Below, piece after piece: positions 8,692 through 17,702 of a stretch of 62,694 nt of DNA. Each line of letters starts with the position of its first letter. Position 1 is the first letter of the stretch. Source of the stretch: Pseudorhizobium xiangyangii (lineage in GTDB: Bacteria; Pseudomonadota; Alphaproteobacteria; Rhizobiales; Rhizobiaceae). The stretch is taken from assembly GCF_020531965.1 (NCBI RefSeq), contig NZ_JAJAWH010000026.1, positions 1 to 62,694 on the forward strand, read 5' to 3'. The notes under the pieces were generated by a model. It worked only from the letters and a program-made list of their open reading frames with translations, did no database searches and was not told the origin of the DNA. Made by a program: the position numbers and the translations under genes.

Positions 8692-8922
8692 TTATTGCCG
8701 GCCGTAGCTTTCCCGGTCGACAGCGTAGATTGTCTGCGACGATCTGGACCTTTCAGAGGATTGACGAAGCGCGTCGGCGCGCTCGTGAAAATCGTTAGGA
8801 AGACGATGCATTGTCGACCGGCTGGTCGGCGATCTATCAGAAGGAGCGGTCGCGACAAGCATTCGATCTTCCGTCGGTTCGCTCAAATTAAACGCGTAGA
8901 TAAGTAGGCGGGTGGAACCCAC
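8692..8922 (-). CDS. small hypothetical protein
   Basis: A 76-residue frame with a GTG start preceded by GGAAGAG at 6-base spacing. The C-terminal half is Arg/Ser/Gln-rich and hydrophilic (HERADALRQSSERSRSS). There is no signal peptide, membrane segment or family that I recognise. It converges with the CHASE2 gene, 12 bp away. The ribosome-binding site and moderate third-position GC support it, but it may be spurious. Confidence 0.3.
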   Translation of the reverse strand: MGSTRLLIYAFNLSEPTEDRMLVATAPSDRSPTSRSTMHRLPNDFHERADALRQSSERSRSSQTIYAVDRESYGRQ

Positions 8923-9267
8923 CCCGGTCTCTTCCGTTTAGCACTCGAATGAAGAAGGGGCTGTCCATACGGCATTTTTCCATCAGACCCCTGCCGGTGC
9001 GGCTGGCAATCCCCTTCCCACTGTCGTGTCGCCTAGTAATGGAGAATGGAATTGCCTGCCTGGAGTTATGAATTAAGTCCGGGCCGATAACCACGAGAGC
9101 CACCTTTGGCGATGCCTGGGATCGAAGGACCTACGGGGTAATCGAATACAGTATCAAGATCCTTTCCACGGTGTCCAAATCACGCGGCTTATCCAGTCCC
9201 TTGCCGATCTGGAGGGCAATTGCATGTCTGCGGTAGCGTGCGCAGCACCGTTCGAAAGGCGCGCCGC
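8923..9267. other. intergenic upstream of the oxidase region
   Basis: No gene with family similarity is seen. An alternative TTG start at 9220 for the next gene follows a GGAGGG at 9211-9216 but with very short spacing. Confidence 0.35.
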
Positions 9268-9768
9268 ATGATAGCTGTCCTAAAATTCTGGCATATTACG
9301 ACCATCGCAATCTGGGCGGCCGGGCTTATCAGCCTGCCCGGTCTGTATGTCCAGCGTGCCCATGTCGGTGACAAGGAAGCGCTCTATCGGCTACAGATGA
9401 TGGTTCGCTTCGCCTACGTCACGCTAATCTCGCCAGCGGCCTTCCTGGCTGTCGTCACAGGCTTGATGTTGATTTTCGGCCAGCAGACATTTGCGGGATG
9501 GTTCTCCATCAAGATGTACCTCGTGGCGTGTCTTGTCATCCTGCATGTGCTGACGGGGCTGGTTATCATCCGGTTGTTTCACGAGGGTGAAACATATCCA
9601 GTATGGCGGTTCGTGATGGCAACCGCTGTGACCTGTATCCTTGTGCTTGCAGTTCTGTTTGTCGCTCTAGCCAAGCCAGCAATACATGCCGATTTCACCG
9701 GAAGCCTGTTTGAGCCGGGCGGGCTCCACCCTTTGATCGAAGCTGTCAATCCTTGGGCGACACCATGA
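9268..9768 (+). CDS. DUF2269/CopD-like four-helix membrane protein
   Basis: 166 residues with four predicted membrane helices (about 5-22, 45-68, 78-100, 115-135). A His follows the first Trp (KFWHITTIAIWAAG) and another lies in helix 3 (VILHVLTG), a layout seen in CopD/DUF2269-type proteins that may bind heme or copper. It lies just before the alternative oxidase genes, so a role in metal or heme delivery or in the oxidase's electron supply is plausible but inferred. ATG 9268 starts the hydrophobic domain directly; an upstream in-frame TTG (9220) is possible. Its 3' end overlaps the convergent DUF2231 gene by 23 bp. Confidence 0.65.
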   Translation: MIAVLKFWHITTIAIWAAGLISLPGLYVQRAHVGDKEALYRLQMMVRFAYVTLISPAAFLAVVTGLMLIFGQQTFAGWFSIKMYLVACLVILHVLTGLVIIRLFHEGETYPVWRFVMATAVTCILVLAVLFVALAKPAIHADFTGSLFEPGGLHPLIEAVNPWATP

Positions 9769-10246
9769 GGCCAACACCATGATCGAAGATAAGTTTGCCT
9801 CCATGCCATCCCGCCATTCCGGTGATGATTGCCGCCAGCACCGAGACCAGGAGTCCATGGGGCAAGACGTCAGCACTTTCCGTCACTCGAAGGCCCCAGT
9901 TCAATCCGGCCACGGCAATCAGCATCATGGCGGCGATAGCGTGTGCCCAGCTGGCCACACGCTCTCTGATCCCGGCAACCGAAAGCAGTTCGATCGTGCC
10001 CACGATACCCGCTGCGACACCCATGAAGAACGCCCCACCGGAGGACCAGACGCCGACGCGGACCCAGAATTGATCGGCCGACCACCAGTAAAGGAGATCT
10101 ACGGCCAAGGTGGCGAACACAAGTGCGATTGGAAAATGAACAGTCATTGCGTGCAATGGGTGTCCCGCCACCGCGATAGCCGAGCTCGCGTCCTTTTCCT
10201 CGATCTTCGATATGACCGGATTTTCGCTGTCGGCCGTCTCATCCAT
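9746..10246 (-). CDS. DUF2231 family membrane protein
   Basis: 166 residues. After a hydrophilic N-terminus of about 25 residues come four membrane helices with the DUF2231 signature: GHPLHAMTVHFPIALVFATLAVDLLYWW, with three His in or before helix 1. Helix 4 ends in a second signature block (GWHGGKLIFDHGVG). The family is found beside terminal oxidases and cytochromes and may coordinate heme; its reaction is unknown. It is divergent from coxM, whose reading frame begins about 30 bp away, so the two probably share a promoter region. Confidence 0.8.
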   Translation of the reverse strand: MDETADSENPVISKIEEKDASSAIAVAGHPLHAMTVHFPIALVFATLAVDLLYWWSADQFWVRVGVWSSGGAFFMGVAAGIVGTIELLSVAGIRERVASWAHAIAAMMLIAVAGLNWGLRVTESADVLPHGLLVSVLAAIITGMAGWHGGKLIFDHGVGLMVSPKD

Positions 10247-10276
10247 GAACTGTCTCCTGTCCTTCCCTTAATACAC

Positions 10277-10978
10277 CTGTTCCGAAATTGGTTCCGAAAG
10301 GCTCTCTTGGGATCAGGTATCCTGCTCCTTGCAAGTTGTAGCGGAGATCTGTCGGCGCTTGATCCGGCCGGACCATCGGCCGGATCAATTGCCCACCTCT
10401 GGTGGGTCATGCTCGCAGGCTCAATCCTGTTGTTCCTGTTGGTGGTCGGCCTATTCCTGGCTACTGTCTTTGTCCCGCGCTTTGGACGTAGCATCTCGCC
10501 CCGCAACTGGATAATCGGCGGCGGCATTTTCCTGCCGTTGCCAATCCTTTTAGCGCTCACCTTTTACGCGCTTTGGCAGGGCGAGTATCTGTTGCGTGGA
10601 GGCGGCGGTTTCCCCTTGCAATCCCCCCTCCGCGTCGAGGCCCACGGCACAATGTGGCAATGGCGCTTTTCATATCCCGATATCCGCGGCGCAACGCCCA
10701 CGTCAGGAACGCTTCATATCCCAACCGGAAGGACAGTAGAAATTCGCGTCAGTAGCAGCGATGTGATCCACAGCTTTTGGGTTCCGCGTCTGGCTGGGAA
10801 GATCGACGCCATCCCTGGTCATACGAACTATCTGCGGCTGCGTGCGGACAGGCCAGGTCGGTACGGCGGCGTGTGCTCGGAATATTGCGGAACCGGTCAT
10901 GCGGGGATGCGCTTTGTAGTTCAAGCCCATACACAAGAGGACTATCTGGCGGCGCTCGCCGAGGAGGGCGGCCGATGA
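10277..10978 (+). CDS. coxM: cytochrome c oxidase subunit II (CoxM-like)
   Basis: About 233 residues. It carries a lipoprotein signal (LLLASC, Cys at about residue 21), two membrane helices (about 40-62 and 78-100) and a periplasmic cupredoxin domain. All CuA ligands are present: H165 (VIHSFWVP), C200 and C204 with E202 between (CSEYCGTGH), H208 and M211. The aromatic MWQWRF patch for electron entry from cytochrome c is present. No c-type heme motif is seen. The start is unclear: no ATG or GTG fits. CTG 10277 gives the best signal peptide, while TTG 10307 has GAAAGG upstream. It overlaps coxN by 4 bp. The naming follows Bradyrhizobium coxMNOP by analogy. Confidence 0.85.
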   Translation: MFRNWFRKALLGSGILLLASCSGDLSALDPAGPSAGSIAHLWWVMLAGSILLFLLVVGLFLATVFVPRFGRSISPRNWIIGGGIFLPLPILLALTFYALWQGEYLLRGGGGFPLQSPLRVEAHGTMWQWRFSYPDIRGATPTSGTLHIPTGRTVEIRVSSSDVIHSFWVPRLAGKIDAIPGHTNYLRLRADRPGRYGGVCSEYCGTGHAGMRFVVQAHTQEDYLAALAEEGGR

Positions 10979-13491
10979 GCAGGAGCGGCGAGCAGCATCG
11001 ATCCCCGGTGGCATCACATCATGCCCTAGAACGAATATGGGAGACGAAGCCAGGCTGGGGACGGCTGGCCGCCGTCAATCATAACACCGTCGGCAAGCGC
11101 TTCATGCTGACGGCTATTGTGTTCTTCGCGATCGGCGGAATTCTGGCCATGCTTATCCGCACGCAGCTAGCATCATCCAAGAGTGCCTTCATGGATGCCG
11201 AACAGTACGCGCAGGTGTTCACCATGCACGGTACCATCATGATGTTCCTCTTCGCCATCCCGTTCTTCGAGGGATTGGCCATCTATCTTCTTCCGAAGCT
11301 CCTCGGCACCCGCGACCTCGCCTTCCCGAGGATGAGCGCCTACGGCTATTGGTGTTACCTGTTCGGCGGGAGCATGTTGATTGTCGCTCTACTCGGCGGC
11401 GTTGCGCCGGCCAGCGGCTGGTTCATGTATACCCCGCTATCGTCGTCGGTCTACTCACCCGGGATCAATTCCGATGTCTGGTTGCTGGGCATCACATTCG
11501 TGGAAATATCCGCTCTCTCCGCGGCGATCGAAATCATGGTTACCATCCTGAAGCTGCGAGCGCCCGGCATGTCGCTCGACAGAATGCCGATCTTCGCATG
11601 GTATATGCTGGTCGTGGCTACAATGATGGTGATTGGCTTTCCGCCACTGATACTGGGATCCATGCTGCTGGAGATGGAGCGGGCCTTCGATCTGCCCTTT
11701 TTCGATCCGACCCGCGGTGGCGATCCGCTGCTTTGGCAGCACCTGTTCTGGCTCTTCGGGCACCCGGAAGTCTATATCATTTTTCTACCGGCCGCCGGTG
11801 CCATCTCAACGATCCTTCCGGTGTTTGCGGGCATCCCGCTGGTCGGTTACCGCATAATCATCGCTGCCCTGGTGTCCATGGCTTTCCTGTCCTTCGGTCT
11901 GTGGGTCCACCATATGTACACTGTAGGCATTCCGCATGTCGGACTATCCTTTTTCTCGGCCGCCAGCGCTCTGGTCGCCGTGCCGACCGCCATCCAGATC
12001 TTCGCTTGGCTGGCCACCATTAGCCACGGAACCCCTCGATTTTCTGTCCCTATGCTCCACATTTTCGGATTCTTTTTCGTCTTTGTGATCGGCGGGCTGA
12101 CGGGCGTTATGTTAGCCATGGTTCCGTTTGACTGGCAGGCGCATGACACGCATTTCGTCGTGGCCCACCTGCACTATGTGCTGGTCGGCGGCTTCGTGTT
12201 TCCAATGCTTGCGGGGATTTACTACTGGCTGCCGCATATCAGCGGGCGCAGACCGGTCCAGCATCTCTCCCACGCCGCCTTCTGGATGGTCTTTATAGGC
12301 TTCAACGTCACATTCTTCATGATGCATCTGACCGGACTTCGAGGCATGCCACGGCGGGTTTTCGAATACCCACCGGAGGCGGGGTGGGAGGTGCTGAACT
12401 TCATCTCCTCCATGGGCAGTTTCGTCATGGCAATGGGTTTCGCGCTCATCGCGCTCGACTTCATCCTGATCTTCCGGTTTGGGCGCCCTTTTCGCCGAAA
12501 CCCATGGCGTGCAGGAACGCTCGAGTGGGCGATGCCCACCCCTCCTCCCTCCTACAACTTTGCTTCCCTGCCGATCGTGGATCGACGCGCCGACCTTCTG
12601 GAGCCGGATCGGCTGGGGCCGCTGCTCGCGTCTGGGCAGGGGTATCTCGGCTTCACCCGCAATGGACGAATGGAACTCTTGGGCGTGGAGATCGTAAGCG
12701 GCCGACCAGAACAGGTCGTCATCTTGCCACACCGCACATATCTTCCGCTCGTGGCGGCCCTCACCACCGCAGCGTTTTTCCTTTCGATCCTCTTCAAGCT
12801 CTATTGGTTGGCACCGCTCGCATTGGCTGCCACCATTATAGTCTTCCTCGGATGGACACGCGACACGGCCCTGAACCATGACACGGGACTGCTGGCGATC
12901 GGTCACGGCCAGGCGTTGCCATCGCATATACAAGCAGAGCGTCCGCCGTCATGGTGGGCAATGGTGTTCGCGATCATCGCCGATATTACAGCTTATGTTT
13001 CACTCCTGTTCGGTAGCCTTTTCCTCTGGATCTCCGCGCCCAACTGGCCCCCACAACAAGGCCTGGAGGTCGGAAGTGCCGTACCATTCGCTGTATTAGC
13101 TGTTGCTCTGGGAACCATTGTATTGGCCGGTCGGATGGCCAGCGCGTCCGGTCGATGCCGCGCTGGTTGGCTCTATCTGGCTGTTTTGGCACACGCCATT
13201 GCGGCAGCCATCCTTGTTTGGCTTGCCTTGTTCGTCGCTCCGGACCCTCGCACTCACGCGGCAGCAGCTTCAGCCTTTGTGGTCCTTCTCTATGCCGCGC
13301 TCCACCACGGGATCGGCACCGTTTTTGCGGGTTATGGTATCTGGCAGATCCGGAAGGGCTTCGTTTCAGACAAACGCAATCTCGACCTTCGATTGGGGGA
13401 AATCTGGCACACCTACAGCGCATTGTTGGGAGCCATATCCGCCTTATTTCCCGTGTTGCTCGCAGGTTTGATCAGTGGAGGCTCGCCATGA
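10975..13491 (+). CDS. coxN: cytochrome c oxidase subunit I-III fusion (CoxN-like)
   Basis: 838 residues. The first 560 form a 12-helix heme-copper oxidase subunit I with H85 and H400 (heme a), H263, H312 and H313 (CuB), Y267 (cross-linked Tyr in GHPEVY), H398 (heme a3) and H390/D391 (Mg site). E265 of the D pathway is kept. At the K-pathway position, usually VPTGIKVFSW, this protein reads VPTAIQIFAW, so the conserved Lys is Gln341; the usual Asn pair after FPRM is Ser-Ala. A linker is followed by a subunit III-like domain of about five helices (about 640-838). ATGA overlaps link it to coxM and to the next gene, indicating tight coupling. It should reduce O2 with cytochrome c electrons. Confidence 0.9.
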   Translation: MSRSGEQHRSPVASHHALERIWETKPGWGRLAAVNHNTVGKRFMLTAIVFFAIGGILAMLIRTQLASSKSAFMDAEQYAQVFTMHGTIMMFLFAIPFFEGLAIYLLPKLLGTRDLAFPRMSAYGYWCYLFGGSMLIVALLGGVAPASGWFMYTPLSSSVYSPGINSDVWLLGITFVEISALSAAIEIMVTILKLRAPGMSLDRMPIFAWYMLVVATMMVIGFPPLILGSMLLEMERAFDLPFFDPTRGGDPLLWQHLFWLFGHPEVYIIFLPAAGAISTILPVFAGIPLVGYRIIIAALVSMAFLSFGLWVHHMYTVGIPHVGLSFFSAASALVAVPTAIQIFAWLATISHGTPRFSVPMLHIFGFFFVFVIGGLTGVMLAMVPFDWQAHDTHFVVAHLHYVLVGGFVFPMLAGIYYWLPHISGRRPVQHLSHAAFWMVFIGFNVTFFMMHLTGLRGMPRRVFEYPPEAGWEVLNFISSMGSFVMAMGFALIALDFILIFRFGRPFRRNPWRAGTLEWAMPTPPPSYNFASLPIVDRRADLLEPDRLGPLLASGQGYLGFTRNGRMELLGVEIVSGRPEQVVILPHRTYLPLVAALTTAAFFLSILFKLYWLAPLALAATIIVFLGWTRDTALNHDTGLLAIGHGQALPSHIQAERPPSWWAMVFAIIADITAYVSLLFGSLFLWISAPNWPPQQGLEVGSAVPFAVLAVALGTIVLAGRMASASGRCRAGWLYLAVLAHAIAAAILVWLALFVAPDPRTHAAAASAFVVLLYAALHHGIGTVFAGYGIWQIRKGFVSDKRNLDLRLGEIWHTYSALLGAISALFPVLLAGLISGGSP

Positions 13492-13838
13492 TAAGCCATC
13501 CTCTGATCTCGATCATCACAGGTTTTGTGCTGTGGAGCGTGATCTTCCTGCTCCTCTATGGCGTACAGGCGACCGGCTGCCACCTCGCTTGGGATAGGAG
13601 TGTAGTGAGTGGGAGCTTTACTGCGCATCGCCTTGTACTTGTCAGCCTCCTCCTCCTGTCGTTTGGCTTCTTCCTCATCGCCTTTCTGAGGACTAGGGGA
13701 CGCCACTTGAGTCGCAGATCGACCGACCCAACAATCAAATTTATGCATGAGGTTGCGAAATATGTGTGGTGGTCTGCTTTGTTTGCCATACCGTTCTGCT
13801 CTGCAGGTGTCGTCTGGCTGACCTTGTGTGGCACGTGA
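13488..13838 (+). CDS. small oxidase-operon membrane protein (CoxP-like)
   Basis: 116 residues with three predicted membrane helices (about 5-27, 45-63, 90-112), starting at the ATGA overlap with coxN. Position and topology fit the small final gene of coxMNOP-type operons (CoxP-like), probably an accessory or subunit IV-like protein of the oxidase. I recognise no catalytic or metal-binding motif; a few Cys and His residues near the membrane ends are unremarkable. The function is inferred from the operon only. Confidence 0.7.
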   Translation: MISHPLISIITGFVLWSVIFLLLYGVQATGCHLAWDRSVVSGSFTAHRLVLVSLLLLSFGFFLIAFLRTRGRHLSRRSTDPTIKFMHEVAKYVWWSALFAIPFCSAGVVWLTLCGT

Positions 13839-14197
13839 CCTCTTGCCGTCTCCTTAGAGCATCAGACGCTGGGTCGTGGCTTGGACATCGAGATTGAGCG
13901 CGCGCATTTTTGTTTCTCGAAGTACGGTTTCCAGCACCAGCTGTCGTGGTCACTGATAGCTCTCGATCTAAAAGCGCGCCCTTCGGGACTCAATACTGGA
14001 GCGGAGACTGGGCGACCATCGCTTTCGTCGTCCGCACCGCGCGCCTACTTGACCCGCACAGCCATCGTTAGGGGGCATGAACAGAGCCAGGTCGATGCTC
14101 TGCTCAATTGGAATGATCTGGCCGGGTAACGTTTGCTAGAGACTGCCCTAGGCCCACCGATCTTCCGATGCAATGGAACGGCCGATTGCGCACCTGG
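13839..14197. other. intergenic between oxidase operon and DMT gene
   Basis: No gene is seen. It separates two convergent transcription units and should contain terminators, but I did not find a strong hairpin plus T-run by eye. Confidence 0.35.
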
Positions 14198-15094
14198 TTA
14201 GCTCCGTGATGTCATCCATACGCCAACCAATGTCACCGCGAGCCCGGCAAACATCGCGAAGGTCAAAGGCTCCGAGAACAACATCCACGCCCACAGCATT
14301 GTAACGGGTGGGCTGAGGTAGATGGCGGCGCTCACCTTTGCAACCGGGAACAGCCGAAGACTGGTATAGTACACGGAATAGGCTAGGAAGGTTGCGATCA
14401 GCACCAGCCAGACCATTCCGATTGCAAACTCTCGTGTCATTGGCGGCACAAGGCTACCCTGCGTCAATGCACACAGGCCAAAGAGAACCGAAGCCATCAG
14501 GGTCTGGATGCAAAGGCTCTGATGGACTGGCATATGCTGCCTCTTGCGTCTCCTGTGCAGGACCGAGGCGATGGCAAACACCAGCATCGAACCCGCCGTC
14601 AGACCGTATGCCCAGGCCGGAGCTATGCCGAAACTGAGGCTGTCGTAGGATACGATCAAGACGCCGACGACGGCAATCGCGGTGCCCCGCCACTGACGTG
14701 CCGTCAGCCGTTCACCAAGGACGGGTTGTGAAAGGGCGGCAACCGCCAGGGGAAGAAGGTCGGCAATAAGCGCGACCAGCCCGGTGGGCACGTTTTGCTC
14801 TATGGCGAGCGCGAAGCCTCCCAGATATAGGAAGACCGCCATGATGCCGAACAACGCCTGATCTATCAGCGCACGCATCGTTATTCTCGGTCCGATTGCC
14901 AACGCGAAGGGCAGGAGGATCAGTCCTGAAAGCAATGTCCGCCAGAAGAGCAAAAGCATGACGCTTGCCTCCTGGTTGGCATACCGGATGCCGACGAAGC
15001 CTGAACTCCATCCAATGATGAGAAGCGTGGCGAGCAATGGCCATAACAGAGGATGGCGACTGGCAGAGACGGCAGTGAGAAAGTTGTCGGTCAT
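14198..15094 (-). CDS. EamA/DMT family transporter
   Basis: 298 residues with ten predicted membrane helices in two EamA repeats. The first repeat begins LLIIGWSSGFVGIRYANQ and carries the signature FWRTLLSGLILLPFAL. The second includes ..LATFLAYSVYYTSLRLFPVAKVSAAIYLSPPVTMLWAWMLFSEPLT, the classic end-of-repeat motif. DMT proteins of this type usually export amino acids or related metabolites across the inner membrane. ATG 15094 is preferred over an upstream start because the next 10 residues lead straight into helix 1. It is divergent from a LysR regulator 149 bp away, which probably controls it. The substrate is unknown. Confidence 0.85.
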   Translation of the reverse strand: MTDNFLTAVSASRHPLLWPLLATLLIIGWSSGFVGIRYANQEASVMLLLFWRTLLSGLILLPFALAIGPRITMRALIDQALFGIMAVFLYLGGFALAIEQNVPTGLVALIADLLPLAVAALSQPVLGERLTARQWRGTAIAVVGVLIVSYDSLSFGIAPAWAYGLTAGSMLVFAIASVLHRRRKRQHMPVHQSLCIQTLMASVLFGLCALTQGSLVPPMTREFAIGMVWLVLIATFLAYSVYYTSLRLFPVAKVSAAIYLSPPVTMLWAWMLFSEPLTFAMFAGLAVTLVGVWMTSRS

Positions 15095-15243
15095 TGGGGC
15101 CAATAGCGAGGAACACGAGCTACCGGTAAAGGGAAAGCGCAGATATCGCACATGACAAATATCGATGAGCACATGACATCTCTTAACTCACTGTCATGAC
15201 CTGAAGTTCGTGGTAAGGATCGTTCGACGGACGTAAGAGGGAT

Positions 15244-16137
15244 ATGGCCATGAACGAGCTGAACAGTCGCCGCCTCGAAATCGACGCTCTGCGGGCGCTT
15301 TCCGCAATTCGTCAACACGGCGGAATTACCAAAGCAGCAGCTGCACTCGGTCTATCCCAGTCCGCCGTGAGCCATAAAATCAAAAGGCTCGAGGTTAGTC
15401 TCGACTGCGCGCTGCTCGGACGGAAATCGGGAGGGCCGATGTTCACGGCCGCTGGCGAAGACCTGCTGGACTACGCTGGCCGCATCCTTGAATTGCACGA
15501 CGAGGCGATGATAAGTCTCTCCAAAACACCGCTCGCCGGGAGACTTCTACTAGGCCTCACCGAAGACACCGCATGTACTGATCTCGCTCGCATCTTTGGC
15601 CGCTTTCGGCGGCTTCACCCAAACGTCACGCTCCGCACCAAGGTACGCATGAGCTTGGTGCTTCGCGCCATGCTGGAGCGCGGAGAACTTGATGCCGCAA
15701 TCGTCCAGGTCTTTAGCCACGAGGTGCGACCGAACGATGTGGTCCTCTACAGGGAAAAGCTTCACTGGGTGAAGCATCCCGAGTTGATGATCGGGAAAGA
15801 TGAACCGATCCCGTTTTTGTCGTTCGATGACGAATGCTTCTATCGACAGTGGGCGCTGGACATCGGCCAGGTCGATACGGTTCTCGAAACGGTATTCGAG
15901 TGTTCAAGCGCCGCTGGAATTGTATCCGCCGTGAATGCGACAATGGGTGTAGCGTTGCTGAGCGACCGCCATATCCATGGCGAGATGCAGATCATGACCG
16001 ACCGTTTACCTATGCCGCCATCCCTTGCTTACGTTGTGCGGCGGGCACGTAGGTCTAGAAATCAGGCTCTCGAGAGCCTTATCGTTGAAATCGTGAGGGT
16101 CGTCGGTCGTCACGGGGGATTAGCCCTGACTGGCTGA
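15244..16137 (+). CDS. LysR family transcriptional regulator
   Basis: 297 residues. A winged helix-turn-helix lies at about residues 12-70 (LRALSAIRQHGGITKAAAALGLSQSAVSHKIKRLE) and a substrate-binding co-inducer domain from about 95 to 290. It is likely to bind the 149-bp gap shared with the divergent DMT gene and activate that gene in response to a small effector, the usual LysR arrangement. ATG 15244 and 15250 are both possible; AGAGGG at 15235 fits the second slightly better. The effector cannot be read from sequence. Confidence 0.88.
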   Translation: MAMNELNSRRLEIDALRALSAIRQHGGITKAAAALGLSQSAVSHKIKRLEVSLDCALLGRKSGGPMFTAAGEDLLDYAGRILELHDEAMISLSKTPLAGRLLLGLTEDTACTDLARIFGRFRRLHPNVTLRTKVRMSLVLRAMLERGELDAAIVQVFSHEVRPNDVVLYREKLHWVKHPELMIGKDEPIPFLSFDDECFYRQWALDIGQVDTVLETVFECSSAAGIVSAVNATMGVALLSDRHIHGEMQIMTDRLPMPPSLAYVVRRARRSRNQALESLIVEIVRVVGRHGGLALTG

Positions 16138-16719
16138 AATGAGGTATAGTTACCTAGCCCTCAAGGCTGAAATCCACGCATCCGACAATCAAATCTCAGT
16201 CAAGGTGAGGCGCGACTTCTGAAGGTCCCCACCAAAGTCTCCCGTAGCCAGTGCCTTTCCGACAATACGTCACCAGGGCAACCTCAAGCGAACGATAGAA
16301 CCCGATCGCTGATCCGCTGCAAAAGCTGTTGCCAAGGCGGTCGGAGTTCCCTGTCGAACCGGCGAAGGCACGGTCAAGGCAAAAGAGACACCGAGAAATG
16401 CCTTTGTAATCTCCTTAATCAAGTTTCCGACGCTTCATCAGCGGTCTCGATGAGGCATGTCTGAACGGTGACCGGCTTCACCTCGATCGCCTTACCGCAA
16501 CGGCATGTCCCAGATTTTTTACCCCGGACCGAACCCACCCCACTCGGGAAGTCGAGCTGGGACCCCGGTTCGCCGCCCTCCTCACCAACTAACAAATCTG
16601 CGACTTGCCGCCCTCCATTGCATTGCGGCCTTATCAGGTGCGGTTCGATCGTCCCCGATCATTGCGACAGCCATCGAGGCCGCAATGGCGCGGCCCCGAA
16701 CAACGAAAGGAACATGACA
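16138..16719. other. intergenic upstream of DUF736 gene
   Basis: About 580 bp with no frame that I can support. Only the ribosome-binding site (AAAGGA near 16707) of the DUF736 gene is evident. Confidence 0.4.
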
Positions 16720-17031
16720 ATGGCTACCATCGGCACATTCACCTCCACCGAAAACGGCTTCACGGGCTCTATTCGCACTCTCGCCCTCAATGTCAAAGTG
16801 CGCATCGCGCGGGTTGAAAACTCCTCGGACAAGGGCCCGCAGTTTCGCATCTACGCGGGCGCCGTCGAACTCGGCGCTGCCTGGCTGAAGCGATCTGAAC
16901 AGACCGATCGCGACTACCTTTCGGTCAAGCTCGACGACCCGAGCTTTCCCGCTCCGATCTACGCAACGCTCGCCGAGGTAGACGGCGAGGAAGGCCTTCA
17001 GTTGATCTGGTCCCGCCAGAACCGGGACTGA
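16720..17031 (+). CDS. DUF736 family protein
   Basis: 103 residues. The DUF736 pattern is clear: [21 protein letters not shown] at the N-terminus, a central [22 protein letters not shown] and a C-terminal domain ending [11 protein letters not shown]. The family consists of small, probably nucleic-acid-associated proteins that are very common on rhizobial plasmids, with no established function. ATG 16720 has AAGGA at 8-base spacing; ATG 16714 would add two residues. A GC-rich hairpin follows the stop codon. It is usually part of a longer plasmid-maintenance cluster, but here it stands alone. Confidence 0.85.
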   Translation: MATIGTFTSTENGFTGSIRTLALNVKVRIARVENSSDKGPQFRIYAGAVELGAAWLKRSEQTDRDYLSVKLDDPSFPAPIYATLAEVDGEEGLQLIWSRQNRD

Positions 17032-17038
17032 GGAAGTC

Positions 17039-17064
17039 GAGGCTCCGCCATTCGGCGGGGCCTC
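17039..17064. terminator. GC-rich hairpin after DUF736
   Basis: GAGGCTCCGCC and GGCGGGGCCTC pair around ATTC, with one T-G pair, directly after the DUF736 stop codon. The T-run is weak (TCTACT), so it may be a terminator or an mRNA-stabilising end. Confidence 0.6.
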
Positions 17065-17214
17065 TCTACTAAATAGCCGCTACACGCACAGATTGCGTAA
17101 CATGAAGTCTTCGCCATTCAATTAATTTTCCTCGTCTCCATCACAGCTTCGGGCGGAAACGTCCCTTAACAATGAAAGCGGCTTATTCGCTGAGGCTGGA
17201 CAACACCTCTCTTG

Positions 17215-17403
17215 ATGTTCCAAGTCTTTGCCAATTTCCGCATATCGCGCCAGCTTCTGATCGCCTTCTCAGCCGTCACGTCGGTGGTGCTGATGTTCTA
17301 CGCCGTAGTGTTGCTCAAAAGAATGCTAGGTGCACGACTACCGGCCGGGACGAGCGTCGGCCATTCCCCAAGCGGTTGCGCGCGCTTCTTCCATGGATTA
17401 TAG
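17215..17403 (+). pseudogene. possible chemoreceptor N-terminus fragment
   Basis: The first 34 residues (FANFRISRQLLIAFSAV followed by a hydrophobic stretch) look like the start of a methyl-accepting chemotaxis protein: a short basic lead-in, then the first membrane helix. After about 17317 the frame becomes low-complexity and stops at 17403, with no periplasmic, HAMP or signalling domain. It is most likely a deletion remnant; a small real membrane protein is the alternative. Confidence 0.35.
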
Positions 17404-17435
17404 TCAACATAGTCATTATGGTTAGGAGCGACCTT

Positions 17436-17702
17436 ATGCAGCCATCAGTACATGAGGATATGAGCTGGACGGTGGCCGGTGCCAAGGCGAAATTGTCGGA
17501 GGTCATGGAGAGAGCGCAGTCGGCGCCCCAGACGATCACCCGGAACGGAAAGCCGAGCGTGGTCGTCGTCTCAGCAGAAGAATGGCAGCGGAAAACCGCC
17601 CGCAAGGGATCACTTGCGGAGTTCTTGTTGGAATCGCCTCTCCACGGCGCTGATCTGGATCTTGAGCGGCAACGTGATGAACCCCGTGACTTGTCGCTGT
17701 GA
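17436..17702 (+). CDS. Phd/YefM-type antitoxin
   Basis: 88 residues. The N-terminal DNA-binding half shows the Phd/YefM pattern (SWTVAGAKAKLSEVMERAQ..PQTITRNGKPSVVVVSAEEW). The acidic C-terminal half (about residues 55-88) would wrap the toxin. ATG 17436 is chosen because AGGAG stands 8 bases upstream; an ATG at 17418 is also in frame. Its stop codon overlaps the toxin start by 4 bp, the normal layout for translationally coupled pairs. The complex should repress its own promoter. Its likely role is to stabilise the plasmid by killing plasmid-free cells. Confidence 0.88.
   Translation: MQPSVHEDMSWTVAGAKAKLSEVMERAQSAPQTITRNGKPSVVVVSAEEWQRKTARKGSLAEFLLESPLHGADLDLERQRDEPRDLSL

Noticed and set aside
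9779-10276. Upstream extension of the coxM reading frame by about 165 codons
   Set aside because: It is antisense to the DUF2231 gene and has no cytochrome oxidase similarity; the signal peptide starts near 10277.
12112-12933. Long frame antisense to coxN
   Set aside because: Shadow of a high-GC membrane protein gene; Arg/His-rich with no family similarity.
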